A DNA stretch of 64,000 nt from Carboxylicivirga sp. (GCA_025210475.1 JAOARW010000089.1:34663-98662), one strand, 5' to 3'. Counted from the stretch's first letter, positions 17,224 through 27,061 are shown. The notes: generated by a model from the letters alone, not told the origin. Made by a program: numbers and translations.

Positions 17224-19080
17224 ATGAAGAAGAAAACCTTAGGCAAGAAATTCACTGCAGTTGCCTCAACCCTATTCATTATTTTTGGCACACTACTATG
17301 CGGAAGCATCCTTTACAATTACACTGTAGATGCCTACAACAACAACCAAACGATCGGGCAGCAGCATCTGAGACTTGCTCAAAAGCAAGTTGAGAATTTC
17401 TACAGCAAACATATTAATTTAACTAAAACAATTTCTACACGACTTGAGTACGATATCAATACCAATCATAAACTAGAACGAGATCAGGTGATTATCTGGC
17501 TCAAGAATGAACTCAAACAACAAAATGATGCCATTGGTTTAGGCCTAATTTTTGAACCCAATGCCTATGATGGAGAAGATAAAAGATTTGTTAACTCAGT
17601 ATTTCATGACTCAACCGGGCGATTTATTCCTTACATAACAGCCAACAATTACGAAGCTATTGTAGGATATGCCACTGAGGATTATTACCTGATTCCTAAA
17701 GAAACCAACAAATGCTTTGTGACCGAACCTTACAAATACATGGTTGATGACAAGGAAATTGAAATGTGCACTATTTCAACACCTATCCACAATAAAGCCA
17801 ATGAATTTATTGGAGTGGTAACCTGTGATATCAGCATGCAAACAATTCTGGATTATATCGATCAACTAAAGGTTTGCGACGGTGCCGGTTCCATTGCCAT
17901 CTTAAATAATGATGGACAATACATCACGCACACAAAAGCTGAGTTAATTGGTAAAAATCTCCACGATGATTCGCAAGATGCCGAATTACGCCTACAAAAA
18001 CTTCGAGAAGGCATTGAGGATAACTGGTATGAACATCCATATGGTGCACATGCCCTCCAATTAGTTGTTAATCCCGATCAGGCATACTACCAAATACAAA
18101 GCAAAGTTCATTTTTATGAAGTTTTTAAAAACCTGATAAACACGGGAATTATCATTTTTATCCTCATCATTATTGCTTCGGTAATTGGTGTAACTACCTT
18201 GCAGAAAATGACGAACAAATACACTCGACCGCTTATCGATTTAAAAGACATTGCACTTAAAATCAGTGCCGGCGATCTCACCCATGATATTAACATTAAA
18301 ACAAACGATGAGATTAATGAACTGGCAGGTGCTTTTAAAAAAATGAATGCCAATCTTAAAAATTCATTGGAAGAAATTCTTAGCAGTTCAGAAAATGTTA
18401 GTACTGCCTGTCAGCAATTACAAGCCAGTGGCGAAAACATGTCATCAACCACCAACGAACAGGCCAGTGTTACGGAAGAAATTTCATGCAACATGGAAGA
18501 AATGAATGCTTCAATCCAGCAAACGGCCCAACAAAGTAACCAGATAAAACAGGATACTTCCATAATCAATTCTAAAATGAAAGATCTGGAAAAAGGTGCC
18601 AACATTGCCACAAGGATGCAAGTTGAGATTGCCGAAAGAGTTAATTTAATAAACGAAATAGCCAGACAAATTAGAATTCTGGCACTCAATGCATCAGTAG
18701 AAGCAGCCAGGGCTGGCGAACATGGCAAAGGCTTTGCGGTGGTTGCCGCCGAAGTACAAAAGTTAAGCGACAATACTTCTTTGGTTAATAGCGAAATTGT
18801 TGAGATGGCTACACAAAGTAAAGAAAGCAGTATTGCCGCCAATGAAATTGTAAAAAGCATCAGCAGTTTGCTTAATAATCTTCAGGAGAATATTTACAGT
18901 GTTGTTAACAATACCCAGGAACAAGCTTCGGGTGTACACCAGGTAACAGAAGCATCCAACAACATGAATACAGGCATTCAATCCATTGCAGCCAGCAGCG
19001 AAGAATTAACAAGTACCATCGAAGAATTAAATAATCAGGCTGAGATGCTTAATGAGCTGGCAAAATCATACAAGATTTAA
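17224..19080 (+). CDS. Methyl-accepting chemotaxis protein with periplasmic Cache domain
   Basis: A chemoreceptor of about 618 residues. It has an N-terminal transmembrane helix (about 10-33), a periplasmic dCache-type sensor domain (about 35-295), a second transmembrane helix (about 299-322), HAMP (about 325-378) and a long cytoplasmic signalling coiled coil. The hairpin tip reads RILALNASVEAARAGEHGKGFAVVAAEV, the CheA/CheW-binding tip with a few substitutions (RIL for TNL). No C-terminal CheR-tethering pentapeptide is visible. No che genes lie in the window. ATG 17224 is preferred over ATG 17215 because it opens directly with MKKK before the membrane segment. Ligand unknown. Confidence 0.9.
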   Translation: MKKKTLGKKFTAVASTLFIIFGTLLCGSILYNYTVDAYNNNQTIGQQHLRLAQKQVENFYSKHINLTKTISTRLEYDINTNHKLERDQVIIWLKNELKQQNDAIGLGLIFEPNAYDGEDKRFVNSVFHDSTGRFIPYITANNYEAIVGYATEDYYLIPKETNKCFVTEPYKYMVDDKEIEMCTISTPIHNKANEFIGVVTCDISMQTILDYIDQLKVCDGAGSIAILNNDGQYITHTKAELIGKNLHDDSQDAELRLQKLREGIEDNWYEHPYGAHALQLVVNPDQAYYQIQSKVHFYEVFKNLINTGIIIFILIIIASVIGVTTLQKMTNKYTRPLIDLKDIALKISAGDLTHDINIKTNDEINELAGAFKKMNANLKNSLEEILSSSENVSTACQQLQASGENMSSTTNEQASVTEEISCNMEEMNASIQQTAQQSNQIKQDTSIINSKMKDLEKGANIATRMQVEIAERVNLINEIARQIRILALNASVEAARAGEHGKGFAVVAAEVQKLSDNTSLVNSEIVEMATQSKESSIAANEIVKSISSLLNNLQENIYSVVNNTQEQASGVHQVTEASNNMNTGIQSIAASSEELTSTIEELNNQAEMLNELAKSYKI

Positions 19081-19148
19081 GGCCATTTGATAACAAATCA
19101 GCGTTAAATAAAAGTTATATTTAACATCCAAAAAACTTAACTGACTTA

Positions 19149-19817
19149 ATGAAATCACTAAAACTAACCCTAATTCTATGTTGTCTTTCAAAAGTACTCA
19201 GTGCTCAAATTGATCTGGTTGACAATAGCAACATCGCCATAGATTTATATAACAAAGCATTGGACCAGGTGAACAGACAAGCCTATGTTGAGGCAATCGA
19301 TAATCTGGAACGGGCGATTGAGGCGGATTCCACCATTCGGGATCCTTACCTCCTGCTATGTAAGATTTGCCTGTTCGAAGAAAAAACTCAACTGGCTGCC
19401 CAATACCTTCAGAAAGCTCAACTTATCTTTTCTGACGATGATGAAATTTTATATTACTATGGCAAATGTCTTCAGAAAAATAAGGAATACAAAAATGCGA
19501 TTGCCCAATTGGATGAAGCCATCCGGCTGGGTAACATAAATGGCATGGACTTTCCTGCTTTTTATGATTATTATGCCAGTCGAGGTACCTGCTACCTGAG
19601 TTTAAGCCAGTTTGAGAATGCTCTTAATGATTTTGATACAGCCCTTAGTTTTAATAAAACAAAAGGCAGTATTTATACCAACCGGGGCATTGCTCTCTAC
19701 CAGTTAAAAAGAAGTAAGGAAGCCTGTAAGAGTTGGGAAAAAGCCATTGAATTAGGAGAAGGCTATGCTCAAATGTATTTGGAGAAATATTGTAAAAAAC
19801 AGGAAGTTTCAAACTAA
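19149..19817 (+). CDS. Secreted TPR-repeat protein
   Basis: A 222-residue protein with a signal peptide ending near KVLSAQ. About four to five tetratricopeptide repeats follow (for example AYVEAIDNLERAIEADSTIR, ENALNDFDTALSFNKTKG and RSKEACKSWEKAIELGEG). TPR domains mediate protein-protein contacts; the partner is unknown. It lies 68 bp after the chemoreceptor and 108 bp before a DUF5683 gene on the same strand, possibly one transcript. The periplasmic location follows from the signal peptide only. Confidence 0.85.
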   Translation: MKSLKLTLILCCLSKVLSAQIDLVDNSNIAIDLYNKALDQVNRQAYVEAIDNLERAIEADSTIRDPYLLLCKICLFEEKTQLAAQYLQKAQLIFSDDDEILYYYGKCLQKNKEYKNAIAQLDEAIRLGNINGMDFPAFYDYYASRGTCYLSLSQFENALNDFDTALSFNKTKGSIYTNRGIALYQLKRSKEACKSWEKAIELGEGYAQMYLEKYCKKQEVSN

Positions 19818-19925
19818 AAGGTTTCAAATCGATAGATTTATATCTCTTTAATATCATTAACATAAATTAAATAGGTGTGCTCTGTTTCATCCTTGTCATA
19901 GGTTATACAACAACCTTACTACCTG

Positions 19926-20501
19926 ATGAAACAAAGCTCCTTAACAATTATCCTTCTGCTGGCTATTACCATAACAAGCCTTGGCCAATTAAAAGAAGAA
20001 AAACCACACTCGCCCCACAAAGCAACTTTCTACTCTGCCATACTACCCGGATTGGGTCAGGCCTACAATAAGAAGTACTTTAAGATTCCGATTATTTATG
20101 CCGGTGCCGGTGCCCTGGCTTATGCCATACATTTTAATTCGAAGTTATATAGAAAATACCGCTCTGCCTACCGCGACTGGATCATACAAGACCCTCATAA
20201 CAAAAGCTATCTTGAGTTTATCCCCCCCAACCAAACAGAAGAATACGTCCGAAAAAACTATAGTAACTCATTTGAAGAAGCGTTAAAAAGTAAAAAACAA
20301 TATTACCGTCGTTACCGCGAACTCAGTTACATTGGCATGACACTGCTTTATACCCTGCAAATTGTTGATGCTGCTGTTGATGCTCATTTCTTCAATTTCG
20401 ACATTTCCGATGATTTAAGTATGCAAATGGCTCCGGGAATTATTTCAACACCGGGCAGCAATGAACCTCGACTTGGTTTGCAGCTGAGGTTTAAGTTGTG
20501 A
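19926..20501 (+). CDS. DUF5683-family protein
   Basis: A 191-residue protein with an N-terminal signal or membrane segment (about 4-20) followed by HKATFYSAILPGLGQAYNKK, the hallmark of DUF5683 proteins of Bacteroidota. Two further hydrophobic stretches follow (about 54-70 and 135-152). The function of the family is unknown. It has a charged middle with many Tyr, Arg and Lys residues (RKYRSAYRDW). No partner is visible beyond the upstream TPR gene. Confidence 0.82.
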   Translation: MKQSSLTIILLLAITITSLGQLKEEKPHSPHKATFYSAILPGLGQAYNKKYFKIPIIYAGAGALAYAIHFNSKLYRKYRSAYRDWIIQDPHNKSYLEFIPPNQTEEYVRKNYSNSFEEALKSKKQYYRRYRELSYIGMTLLYTLQIVDAAVDAHFFNFDISDDLSMQMAPGIISTPGSNEPRLGLQLRFKL

Positions 20502-20695
20502 TCAGCTATGAAAACAAATTGACAATAAGGATCAATAACGGGATGATTCCCAATTAAAATCTAAGATTTTCACAAAGCTCTAATCATTTAGGAAATAATC
20601 TTACGTAAGTGTTTCTATTCTAAGCTTTCTTTCATAACTTTTTTCTATCCTATCCTCCTCCCTTTCTGACGATTATACAGATACAAAATCACCCA

Positions 20696-20712
20696 TTGTG
20701 GTATAATCACAA
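20696..20712 (+). promoter_or_regulatory. 17-bp palindrome upstream of the DUF485-symporter operon, possible operator
   Basis: TTGTG, seven bases, CACAA, ending 28 nt before the ATG of the DUF485 gene. The half-sites resemble CRP/FNR-family sites but the spacing is off by one. No regulator is adjacent. Confidence 0.3.
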
Positions 20713-20740
20713 CCAATACTAACTAATAAACTGAAGCTTT

Positions 20741-21022
20741 ATGGAACACGGACCTGCTGCCAAACTTGGCGTCGATCATGCATCGAAAAAGAAATCGAAG
20801 CTCGGAGTTATCCTGTTTATTGTGTATTCAATCGTATATGCCGGCTTTGTAGTTGTAGGCGTAGTCAATTACGAATTAATGGGCAAAATCATTGTTGCCG
20901 GGCAAAACCTGGCTGTCGTCTATGGTTTTGGCCTCATCATCTTTGCCATCATCCTCGGCCTAATTTACAATGGCATCTGCACCAATTACGAAAACAAAAT
21001 GAATAAGGAGGCAGAGAAATGA
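20741..21022 (+). CDS. DUF485-family small membrane protein (YjcH-like)
   Basis: A 93-residue protein with two transmembrane helices (about 24-45 and 57-80) and the DUF485 pattern VYSIVYAGFVVVGV and LGLIYNGICTNYENKMN. Such proteins are encoded just before ActP-type solute/sodium symporters in many bacteria. Here the stop overlaps the symporter start by 4 bp, so the two products are probably made together. The protein is thought to be an accessory of the symporter. Confidence 0.85.
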   Translation: MEHGPAAKLGVDHASKKKSKLGVILFIVYSIVYAGFVVVGVVNYELMGKIIVAGQNLAVVYGFGLIIFAIILGLIYNGICTNYENKMNKEAEK

Positions 21023-22935
21023 TATATACTCCTTCCATTACCGCAATCATCATCTTTGTACTATTTGTGATTGTTGTGCTGGCATTGTCCTTCTATTTTG
21101 CCAGAAAAACAAAATCGGCTTCGGGATTCTTTGCAGCCGGTGGTACTATACACTGGGGCGTCAATGGTATTGCTTTTGCCGGTGATTACCTGTCAGCCGC
21201 ATCTTTTCTCGGTATCTGTGGCATGATTGCCTTTTCGGGATACGATGGCTTCCTCTACTCCATTGGTTATCTGGCCGGTTGGATTGTAGCTCTGTTTTTG
21301 GTGGCCGAACCACTCAAGCGGCTGGGGAAATATACTTTTACCGATGCCCTGGATGCCCGTTTCGACTCCAAAGCCATTCAGCTAACGGCGGCCATCAGCA
21401 CCTTAATCGTTTCCATGTTCTACCTGATTCCGCAAATGGTTGGCGCCGGGGCTTTGGTGAAACCTCTGCTGGGACTCGAACACCATTGGGGCGTTATCAT
21501 TGTTGGTGCTATCGTTATTTTTATCGTGGCCACTGCCGGTATGACCTCAACCACCTATGTGCAGTTTATCAAAGGGGCTTTGTTAATTATCTTTTCAACC
21601 GTTTTATCTGTTTATATTTTTAACAATGGCCTGAAACTACATCCTGAAACGGAGCACCAGTCCTACCACCACTTTATTTCCATATCACCGGGCATGCAAA
21701 ACAATACGGTTATTAGTGCAGGTGACTACACTGTGGTTTCGCAACTTGAAGTTAATAAGCACACCTTGGTCAAATTACAAAAAAACGGCATTAATCGCTG
21801 GTTTAAACTGATCAACAATGGAGAGCAACCGGTGCTTCAGGAAATGCTTTCAACAACCAACTTGCACAAAGGCGAAAAACTCTACAACGGTGAACCTGCC
21901 GAAAATGGTAAGTTTTACCAGGTGGGCCATATGAGTAAAATTATTGTTGATGGCAAAGCGGTTGAACAAACCGGCCCGCTGGGTCCCTTTAAGTTCTTAT
22001 CAACCATCGAGCAAAGCGAAATCGTACGCTTCTCACAGCTAAAATTTTCCGATGGAAAAAATAAAGTGACGGTCTGGTATCAGAACATTACCTCGGGCAG
22101 TGATATAATGAAACCTGGATTAAGGTTTAAAATTGGGAAAGATGCCCCCCCTATATCCAAACTGAATTTTATATCCTTGATGATCGCCTTGTTTCTGGGC
22201 ACATCGGCCCTGCCACATATTTTAATACGCTACTATACAGTGCCCAGCCAGCGCGATGCCCGAAAGTCGACCATAGTTGCCATTGCTTCCATCGGAATTT
22301 TTTACATACTCACCATGTTTATGGGCTTGGGAGCTGCCATCAACGGTGTGTTAGATGTGGAAAGTAGTAACATGTCGGCACCCCTATTGGCCAAGGCCTT
22401 TGGTGTTGGATTATTCTCCATTATTTCGGCCATAGCCTTTGCAACTATTCTAGGAACGGTGAGTGGACTTATTATTGCTTCGACTGGTGCTATTGCCCAC
22501 GACATCATCGATGTTTACATGAAGAAGAACCTGAGTGAAACCAAGAAAGTTCTGGCTGGTAAAATATCGGCATTTGTAGTGGGTATCATTGCCATCATCC
22601 TGGGTATTGCCTTTAAAGGGATGAATGTGTCATTTTTGGTTGGCTGGGCCTTTGCTGTGGCTGCATCTGCCAACCTACCATCGATTCTGATGCTTTTATT
22701 CTGGAAAAAAACAACTGCTAAAGGTATTGCCTCCTCAATTCTTGTGGGTATTGTGGCTGCCATCGGGTTAATCCTCACATCCCCAATGATGTGGACCCGT
22801 TATGGTCTTAATCCTGATGATGCCCTTCATCAGCTTGACAACCCGGCCATCATCTCATTCACCTTGGCATTGCTAACGCTAATTTTTGTTTCATTAGCAA
22901 CACAAAAGGATAATCATAAAAAGAAGGATATTTAA
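21019..22935 (+). CDS. Sodium/solute symporter, ActP (cation-acetate)-like, with large inserted loop
   Basis: A 638-residue inner-membrane symporter of the SSS family. It has the ActP-like elements FAARKTKSASGFFAAGG-type start, GVNGIAFAGDYLSAASFLG, and TSALPHILIRYYTVPSQRDARKS, the family signature around the sixth to seventh helices. Compared with E. coli ActP (about 549 residues), it carries an extra polar segment of about 175 residues (roughly nt 21625-22150) between two transmembrane helices. This segment contains beta-rich, Gly/Asn-rich sequence and looks like a folded domain. The DUF485 partner upstream supports a monocarboxylate substrate such as acetate, which is inference. Confidence 0.88.
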   Translation: MIYTPSITAIIIFVLFVIVVLALSFYFARKTKSASGFFAAGGTIHWGVNGIAFAGDYLSAASFLGICGMIAFSGYDGFLYSIGYLAGWIVALFLVAEPLKRLGKYTFTDALDARFDSKAIQLTAAISTLIVSMFYLIPQMVGAGALVKPLLGLEHHWGVIIVGAIVIFIVATAGMTSTTYVQFIKGALLIIFSTVLSVYIFNNGLKLHPETEHQSYHHFISISPGMQNNTVISAGDYTVVSQLEVNKHTLVKLQKNGINRWFKLINNGEQPVLQEMLSTTNLHKGEKLYNGEPAENGKFYQVGHMSKIIVDGKAVEQTGPLGPFKFLSTIEQSEIVRFSQLKFSDGKNKVTVWYQNITSGSDIMKPGLRFKIGKDAPPISKLNFISLMIALFLGTSALPHILIRYYTVPSQRDARKSTIVAIASIGIFYILTMFMGLGAAINGVLDVESSNMSAPLLAKAFGVGLFSIISAIAFATILGTVSGLIIASTGAIAHDIIDVYMKKNLSETKKVLAGKISAFVVGIIAIILGIAFKGMNVSFLVGWAFAVAASANLPSILMLLFWKKTTAKGIASSILVGIVAAIGLILTSPMMWTRYGLNPDDALHQLDNPAIISFTLALLTLIFVSLATQKDNHKKKDI

Positions 22936-22951
22936 TGAACTAATATTTATT

Positions 22952-22988
22952 AACAGGAGGTTGCAATTACAATCTCCTGTTTTTTTTA
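22952..22988 (+). terminator. Terminator after the symporter gene
   Basis: A 12-bp stem (AACAGGAGGTTG at 22952-22963 with CAATCTCCTGTT at 22970-22981, one G-U pair) followed by a T run to 22988. Confidence 0.9.
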
Positions 22989-22997
22989 TGATATCAA

Positions 22998-23519
22998 CTA
23001 CTTTACTAATTCCACCAAAGGAATTAAATCAAACTCCCCTTTATCCGGATGAGCCGTTTTTATGTACTCTTTATTCATCATAAAAAGACGGCTGTTGAAG
23101 GTATCCTGCATGTAGCAATTGTCTTCGTGGAAATAGTCTTCATCCACATTGGTAAAGTTCAGTTCGCAATGCGACAACTCCCATTGATCACCTGCTTCAT
23201 TCATATATAGCAATGGAAAACCATGCGTGCGGCAGATAATCGGTCGCGCTTTGTATATCGTACATTGATGGTCTTTCAGAAAAAAGCACTTCTCGCCCGC
23301 TTCTTCTGGTTTATCTTGCTTTAAAACATCTGGATATTCTTTTTCAACTTGCTTCTTGATGTAATCAAACTCAATCGGAAATACATCAAAATTCAAACAA
23401 CATTTATCACAGCCTTTTTTACAGGCCATATTGTTTTCATGTTCGTCCCACAGTTTTATAGTTGATTGATCAATTTCGTCCCGCAATGCTTTATAGGTCT
23501 CCAACTTCGTCATGTTCAT
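22998..23519 (-). CDS. YkgJ-family cysteine-cluster protein, second paralogue
   Basis: A 173-residue protein with CKKGCDKCC, then CFFLKDHQCTIYKARPIICRTHGFP, the conserved YkgJ series of cysteines and the RPxxCR motif. It binds a metal or Fe-S cluster by family analogy; the role is unknown. It differs strongly from the paralogue at 5968-6462 outside the motifs, and its N-terminal helix (ETYKALRDEIDQSTIKLWD) is absent there. Translation could begin at either of two close Met codons (residues 1 and 3). It converges with the symporter operon. Confidence 0.85.
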   Translation of the reverse strand: MNMTKLETYKALRDEIDQSTIKLWDEHENNMACKKGCDKCCLNFDVFPIEFDYIKKQVEKEYPDVLKQDKPEEAGEKCFFLKDHQCTIYKARPIICRTHGFPLLYMNEAGDQWELSHCELNFTNVDEDYFHEDNCYMQDTFNSRLFMMNKEYIKTAHPDKGEFDLIPLVELVK

Positions 23520-23753
23520 TTGTTTTGGGCAAAGGTATTAAAAAGAAAAAAACTGATGAATTGTCGAATTGCTCAATCGTTGAATTGGTGAATTGACTAA
23601 CAATTGGAAACGAATTTTAAAACCTCATCCTTCATTGCATGCTTTAGCTTGTATTCATAAATCATATATCATCAATCCTATATCGAACATCTCCACGTCC
23701 TTTGCTCCTAGTCCATTTTTCCCGTATCTTGCCGCATCATTAAGCTTAATAAA

Positions 23754-25994
23754 ATGAGTACACAGGCCGATTCTTTACAATCACTTGTTTCTAAATACAT
23801 TAACACTACCAACCGAAGTGTTTTCCTTACCGGTAAAGCAGGAACCGGTAAAACCACTTTACTACACCGGATAAAAGAGCATACACACAAAAACATGGTG
23901 GTGGCAGCACCAACTGGTATCGCCGCGATTAATGCCGGCGGTGTTACACTCCACTCCTTGTTTCAATTGCCATTTGGGGCTTTTATTCCAGACAATAACG
24001 GCATTGACCCAAACCGCATGCAAACACTGGCGCACATTAATACGCCGCGTACTTTAATTAAAAACATTCAAATGCATACGGTCAAACGCAACCTGATCCG
24101 TAATATGGAGTTGTTGGTGATTGACGAGGTAAGTATGCTACGTGCTGATTTGCTGGATGCCATTGATGTTATATGCCGTCATGTGCGCCGCGATTATAAT
24201 ACACCATTTGGCGGACTTCAGGTTTTATTTATTGGTGATATGCTTCAGTTACCTCCGGTTACCAAGCAGGAAGAATGGAACTACCTAAGCCCTTACTACA
24301 AAAGCCCCTATTTTTTCGATGCACAGGTATTACATCATCAGCAACCGGTACACATCGAATTGGAGAAAGTTTACCGTCAATCGGATCAGAAGTTTATCGA
24401 TTTGTTAAATCACTTCCGCGACAATCAGGTTTCAACAACTGATATTGATCTTTTAAACCAATACTACCAACCCGATTTTAATCAGCATAACAACGATGGG
24501 TATATCCAGTTGACCACCCACAACGCCATTGCCGATAGTAAAAACAAAGAATGCCTCGCCGAATTGGATGGTAAGATTTACGCCTTTGAGTCGGAGATTA
24601 AAGGTGATTTTAAAGCGCATCAATACCCCTTACAAGAAAGCATGCAATTTAAGAAAGGGGCCCAGGTGATGTTTATTAAAAACGATTTCTCGGGTCAACA
24701 GCGCTATTTTAATGGTAAAATTGGCACCATTTCTCATATCAATAAAGAAGAAATAAAAGTGAGTTTTAGCGACGGCAGCGAGGCGGTAACGGTGGAGCCT
24801 TATACCTGGGAAAACAAGAAATATACCCTTAACAAAGAGACCAACGAAGTAGAAGAAAATGTGGTGGGTGAATTTAAACAATATCCCATCAAACTGGCCT
24901 GGGCCATTACCGTGCATAAAAGCCAGGGCTTAACTTTTGAGAAAGCCATAATTGATGTGGGGCAAGCTTTTGCTGCCGGACAAGTTTATGTGGCACTCTC
25001 GCGCCTTACCTCTCTCAACGGTTTGATACTTAAAACCCCCATCCCACAACAAGGCATCGCTGCCGATGAATCGCTCCGGAGCTTTGTTAAGAAAAAAATG
25101 ACCAGCGATGAATTGCAGCCCATCCTGAAAACCGAATCGCAAAACTATTTTAATCAGTTTGTATTAAAAGCTTTCGACTTTAATGATCTGGTCATTGCCT
25201 TGCATCAACACTTAAGGTCGTATACCAAAAGCGAAAAGCGATCGAAAAAACAACAATATAAAAGTTGGGCCGAACATTTACTGAAAGACACTGAACCCTT
25301 GCAAAATGTTGCCAACAGTTTCCGGGGACAAGTTAACCGTATTGTTACCACTGGTGGCGATAACTATGTCGATCATCTGATCGAACGTATTGACAAAGCC
25401 ATTCAGTATTTTCAGCCTTTAATCAGCGAAAGGCACAAAGTTATTCTGGCACATATCGAAGAAGTAAGTACCCTAAAAGCTGTTAAACAATATCTGAATG
25501 AGCTTCGTGATTTGGCCGCTCAATATTATGCGATATTGCAAAACATGCTGAAGGCAAAAACACTGCTGGAATCGGCTCAAAAAGGTTTGGATGTAAATAA
25601 GGAAGATATCACCAAACCGGAACTGGACAGCCAGCCGCAGGAAAAAACAAGGAAAAAGAAAGCAAAAAAAGAAAAAGTAGCAAAACCGCCCAAAGTGGCC
25701 ACCCACCTGGTGACTTGTGCCCTTTATAAACAAGGCAATGATTTAAGTACTATTGCCAGCGAACGAGGCTTGGTTAAAACAACCATTGAATCGCATATTG
25801 CCCGATGCATTCAGGAAGATTTATTGAGCCTCAACGATTTTGTGGATTGTGAAACCCGTGAAGTCATTAAAACTGGTATCAAGGAATGTAAAGATGCTAA
25901 CCTCTCTGAAATTCGTCAACATCTGGATTATAAATACAGCTATCCAGAAATAAAATACGTTCAGGCCTGGATGCAATCCGACAGAATTTTGTAG
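23754..25994 (+). CDS. PIF1/RecD-like DNA helicase with C-terminal helix-turn-helix domain
   Basis: An SF1B helicase of 746 residues. Walker A GKAGTGKTT is at residues 27-35 and a Walker B-type VIDEVSMLRAD follows. LQVLFIGDMLQLPPV, the VYRQSDQKFIDLLNHFR segment, and the late motif AITVHKSQGLTFEKA followed by YVALSRLTSLNGL are all characteristic of PIF1-type enzymes. Beyond about residue 460 is a helical region, a Lys-rich linker (about 630-645), and a terminal domain resembling RecQ-type HTH_40 (about 650-740). It probably unwinds DNA during repair or replication. A TATCTTGC sequence lies about 26 nt before the ATG as a possible -7 element. Confidence 0.88.
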   Translation: MSTQADSLQSLVSKYINTTNRSVFLTGKAGTGKTTLLHRIKEHTHKNMVVAAPTGIAAINAGGVTLHSLFQLPFGAFIPDNNGIDPNRMQTLAHINTPRTLIKNIQMHTVKRNLIRNMELLVIDEVSMLRADLLDAIDVICRHVRRDYNTPFGGLQVLFIGDMLQLPPVTKQEEWNYLSPYYKSPYFFDAQVLHHQQPVHIELEKVYRQSDQKFIDLLNHFRDNQVSTTDIDLLNQYYQPDFNQHNNDGYIQLTTHNAIADSKNKECLAELDGKIYAFESEIKGDFKAHQYPLQESMQFKKGAQVMFIKNDFSGQQRYFNGKIGTISHINKEEIKVSFSDGSEAVTVEPYTWENKKYTLNKETNEVEENVVGEFKQYPIKLAWAITVHKSQGLTFEKAIIDVGQAFAAGQVYVALSRLTSLNGLILKTPIPQQGIAADESLRSFVKKKMTSDELQPILKTESQNYFNQFVLKAFDFNDLVIALHQHLRSYTKSEKRSKKQQYKSWAEHLLKDTEPLQNVANSFRGQVNRIVTTGGDNYVDHLIERIDKAIQYFQPLISERHKVILAHIEEVSTLKAVKQYLNELRDLAAQYYAILQNMLKAKTLLESAQKGLDVNKEDITKPELDSQPQEKTRKKKAKKEKVAKPPKVATHLVTCALYKQGNDLSTIASERGLVKTTIESHIARCIQEDLLSLNDFVDCETREVIKTGIKECKDANLSEIRQHLDYKYSYPEIKYVQAWMQSDRIL

Positions 25995-26349
25995 AAAAAT
26001 TAAAAACACTGCCCCTGTCATGGGGAATCTATGAATGGAAAGTTTAACGACAGAGGCAGCATCTTTTGGTTAAGGGGGTTGTTAGAATATTAGTATTAAT
26101 GTTATTATTATCAGCACCACAAGTTGATACAATAAAACAATCTGCGGAAAATCTGGTGATTTAATCAGATTGACTAATCGGTTTGAGCTAGGTCTTTTCA
26201 TAATTTGGGTGTAAAATTCGGTTTGTTGACAAGCAAATACTGTGCCGAGTTATACTGGACTTCTTAATAATAATTCTAAATACACAGAGAGGAAGTTTTT
26301 AATCCTTAATACTTATTTTTGCCATAAACCTATTTATTGCGAGTTTAAT
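25995..26349 (+). other. Intergenic region before the glycan cluster
   Basis: 355 bp with no recognised gene. It contains a weak CCCC/GGGG hairpin near 26012-26025 and the promoter element of the FkbM gene near its right end. No JUMPstart/ops-like element or antiterminator gene was seen. Confidence 0.4.
26314..26321 (+). promoter_or_regulatory. TAnnTTTG -7 element upstream of the glycan cluster
   Basis: TATTTTTG, 28 nt before ATG 26350. Its position inside the longer upstream in-frame extension supports the shorter start for the methyltransferase. Confidence 0.6.
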
Positions 26350-27039
26350 ATGCTGACAAAAAACCTGATCCAATTCTATAGAATAATAAGAGGTAAATCA
26401 CCTTACATTAAAATATCAACGAAAAAGGAACATCGGTGGATGGGCTCTAAAAATGGCGGTTTTTATCTGCACCCACATTCAATTAACGAGAATTCCATTG
26501 TCTACTCCATTGGCATAGGCGAAGACATTAGTTTCGATCAGGCCATCATCGATACTTTTGGCTGCAAGGTGTATGGATTTGATCCAACTCCCAAATCGAT
26601 TGAATGGGTTAAAAACAATGTTAGCAATAACAACTTTATTTTTGAGCCCGTTGGCATTGGTGTTGAAACCGGAACAAGCACTTTTTATTTGCCCAAAAAC
26701 GAGCAACATGTTTCAGGAAGTTTAAGTCACAATGATGTTACTGACAAGAGTCAGGCCATCGAGGTAAAAATTAAACGTTTTATCGATATGGCCCGTGCCC
26801 ACAACCACCATACCATTGATGTTTTAAAAATGGACATCGAAGGTTCGGAGTATGATGTTATGCCAGATATACTTGATTCTGATATTAAAATCAACCAAAT
26901 ATTGATTGAGGTTCATCATCGCTTAATTCCCAATGGCAATGCGAAAACAAAAAACTTGATTAAACTGATGAATCAGAATGGTTACAAAGTTTTTGCTGTA
27001 TCTGATTTAGCCGAAGAAATATCATTTATCCGACAATAA
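26350..27039 (+). CDS. FkbM-family methyltransferase
   Basis: A SAM-dependent methyltransferase of about 229 residues. The Rossmann start is VYSIGIGEDISFDQAII, followed by VYGFDPTPKSIEWV and the FkbM hallmark DVLKMDIEGSEYDVM, then INQILIEVHH. FkbM proteins O-methylate sugars and polyketides; in this setting a surface-glycan sugar is the probable substrate. ATG 26350 is chosen because a promoter element lies just upstream within the longer GTG-initiated frame. The next gene starts 22 bp downstream. Confidence 0.88.
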   Translation: MLTKNLIQFYRIIRGKSPYIKISTKKEHRWMGSKNGGFYLHPHSINENSIVYSIGIGEDISFDQAIIDTFGCKVYGFDPTPKSIEWVKNNVSNNNFIFEPVGIGVETGTSTFYLPKNEQHVSGSLSHNDVTDKSQAIEVKIKRFIDMARAHNHHTIDVLKMDIEGSEYDVMPDILDSDIKINQILIEVHHRLIPNGNAKTKNLIKLMNQNGYKVFAVSDLAEEISFIRQ

Positions 27040-27061
27040 ATAATTTGTAGAAGACTAGCGA

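Noticed and set aside
23556..23607. Four GAATTG motifs in close spacing between YkgJ and helicase genes
   Set aside because: Short irregular microrepeat without stable structure or link to a gene; probably replication slippage.
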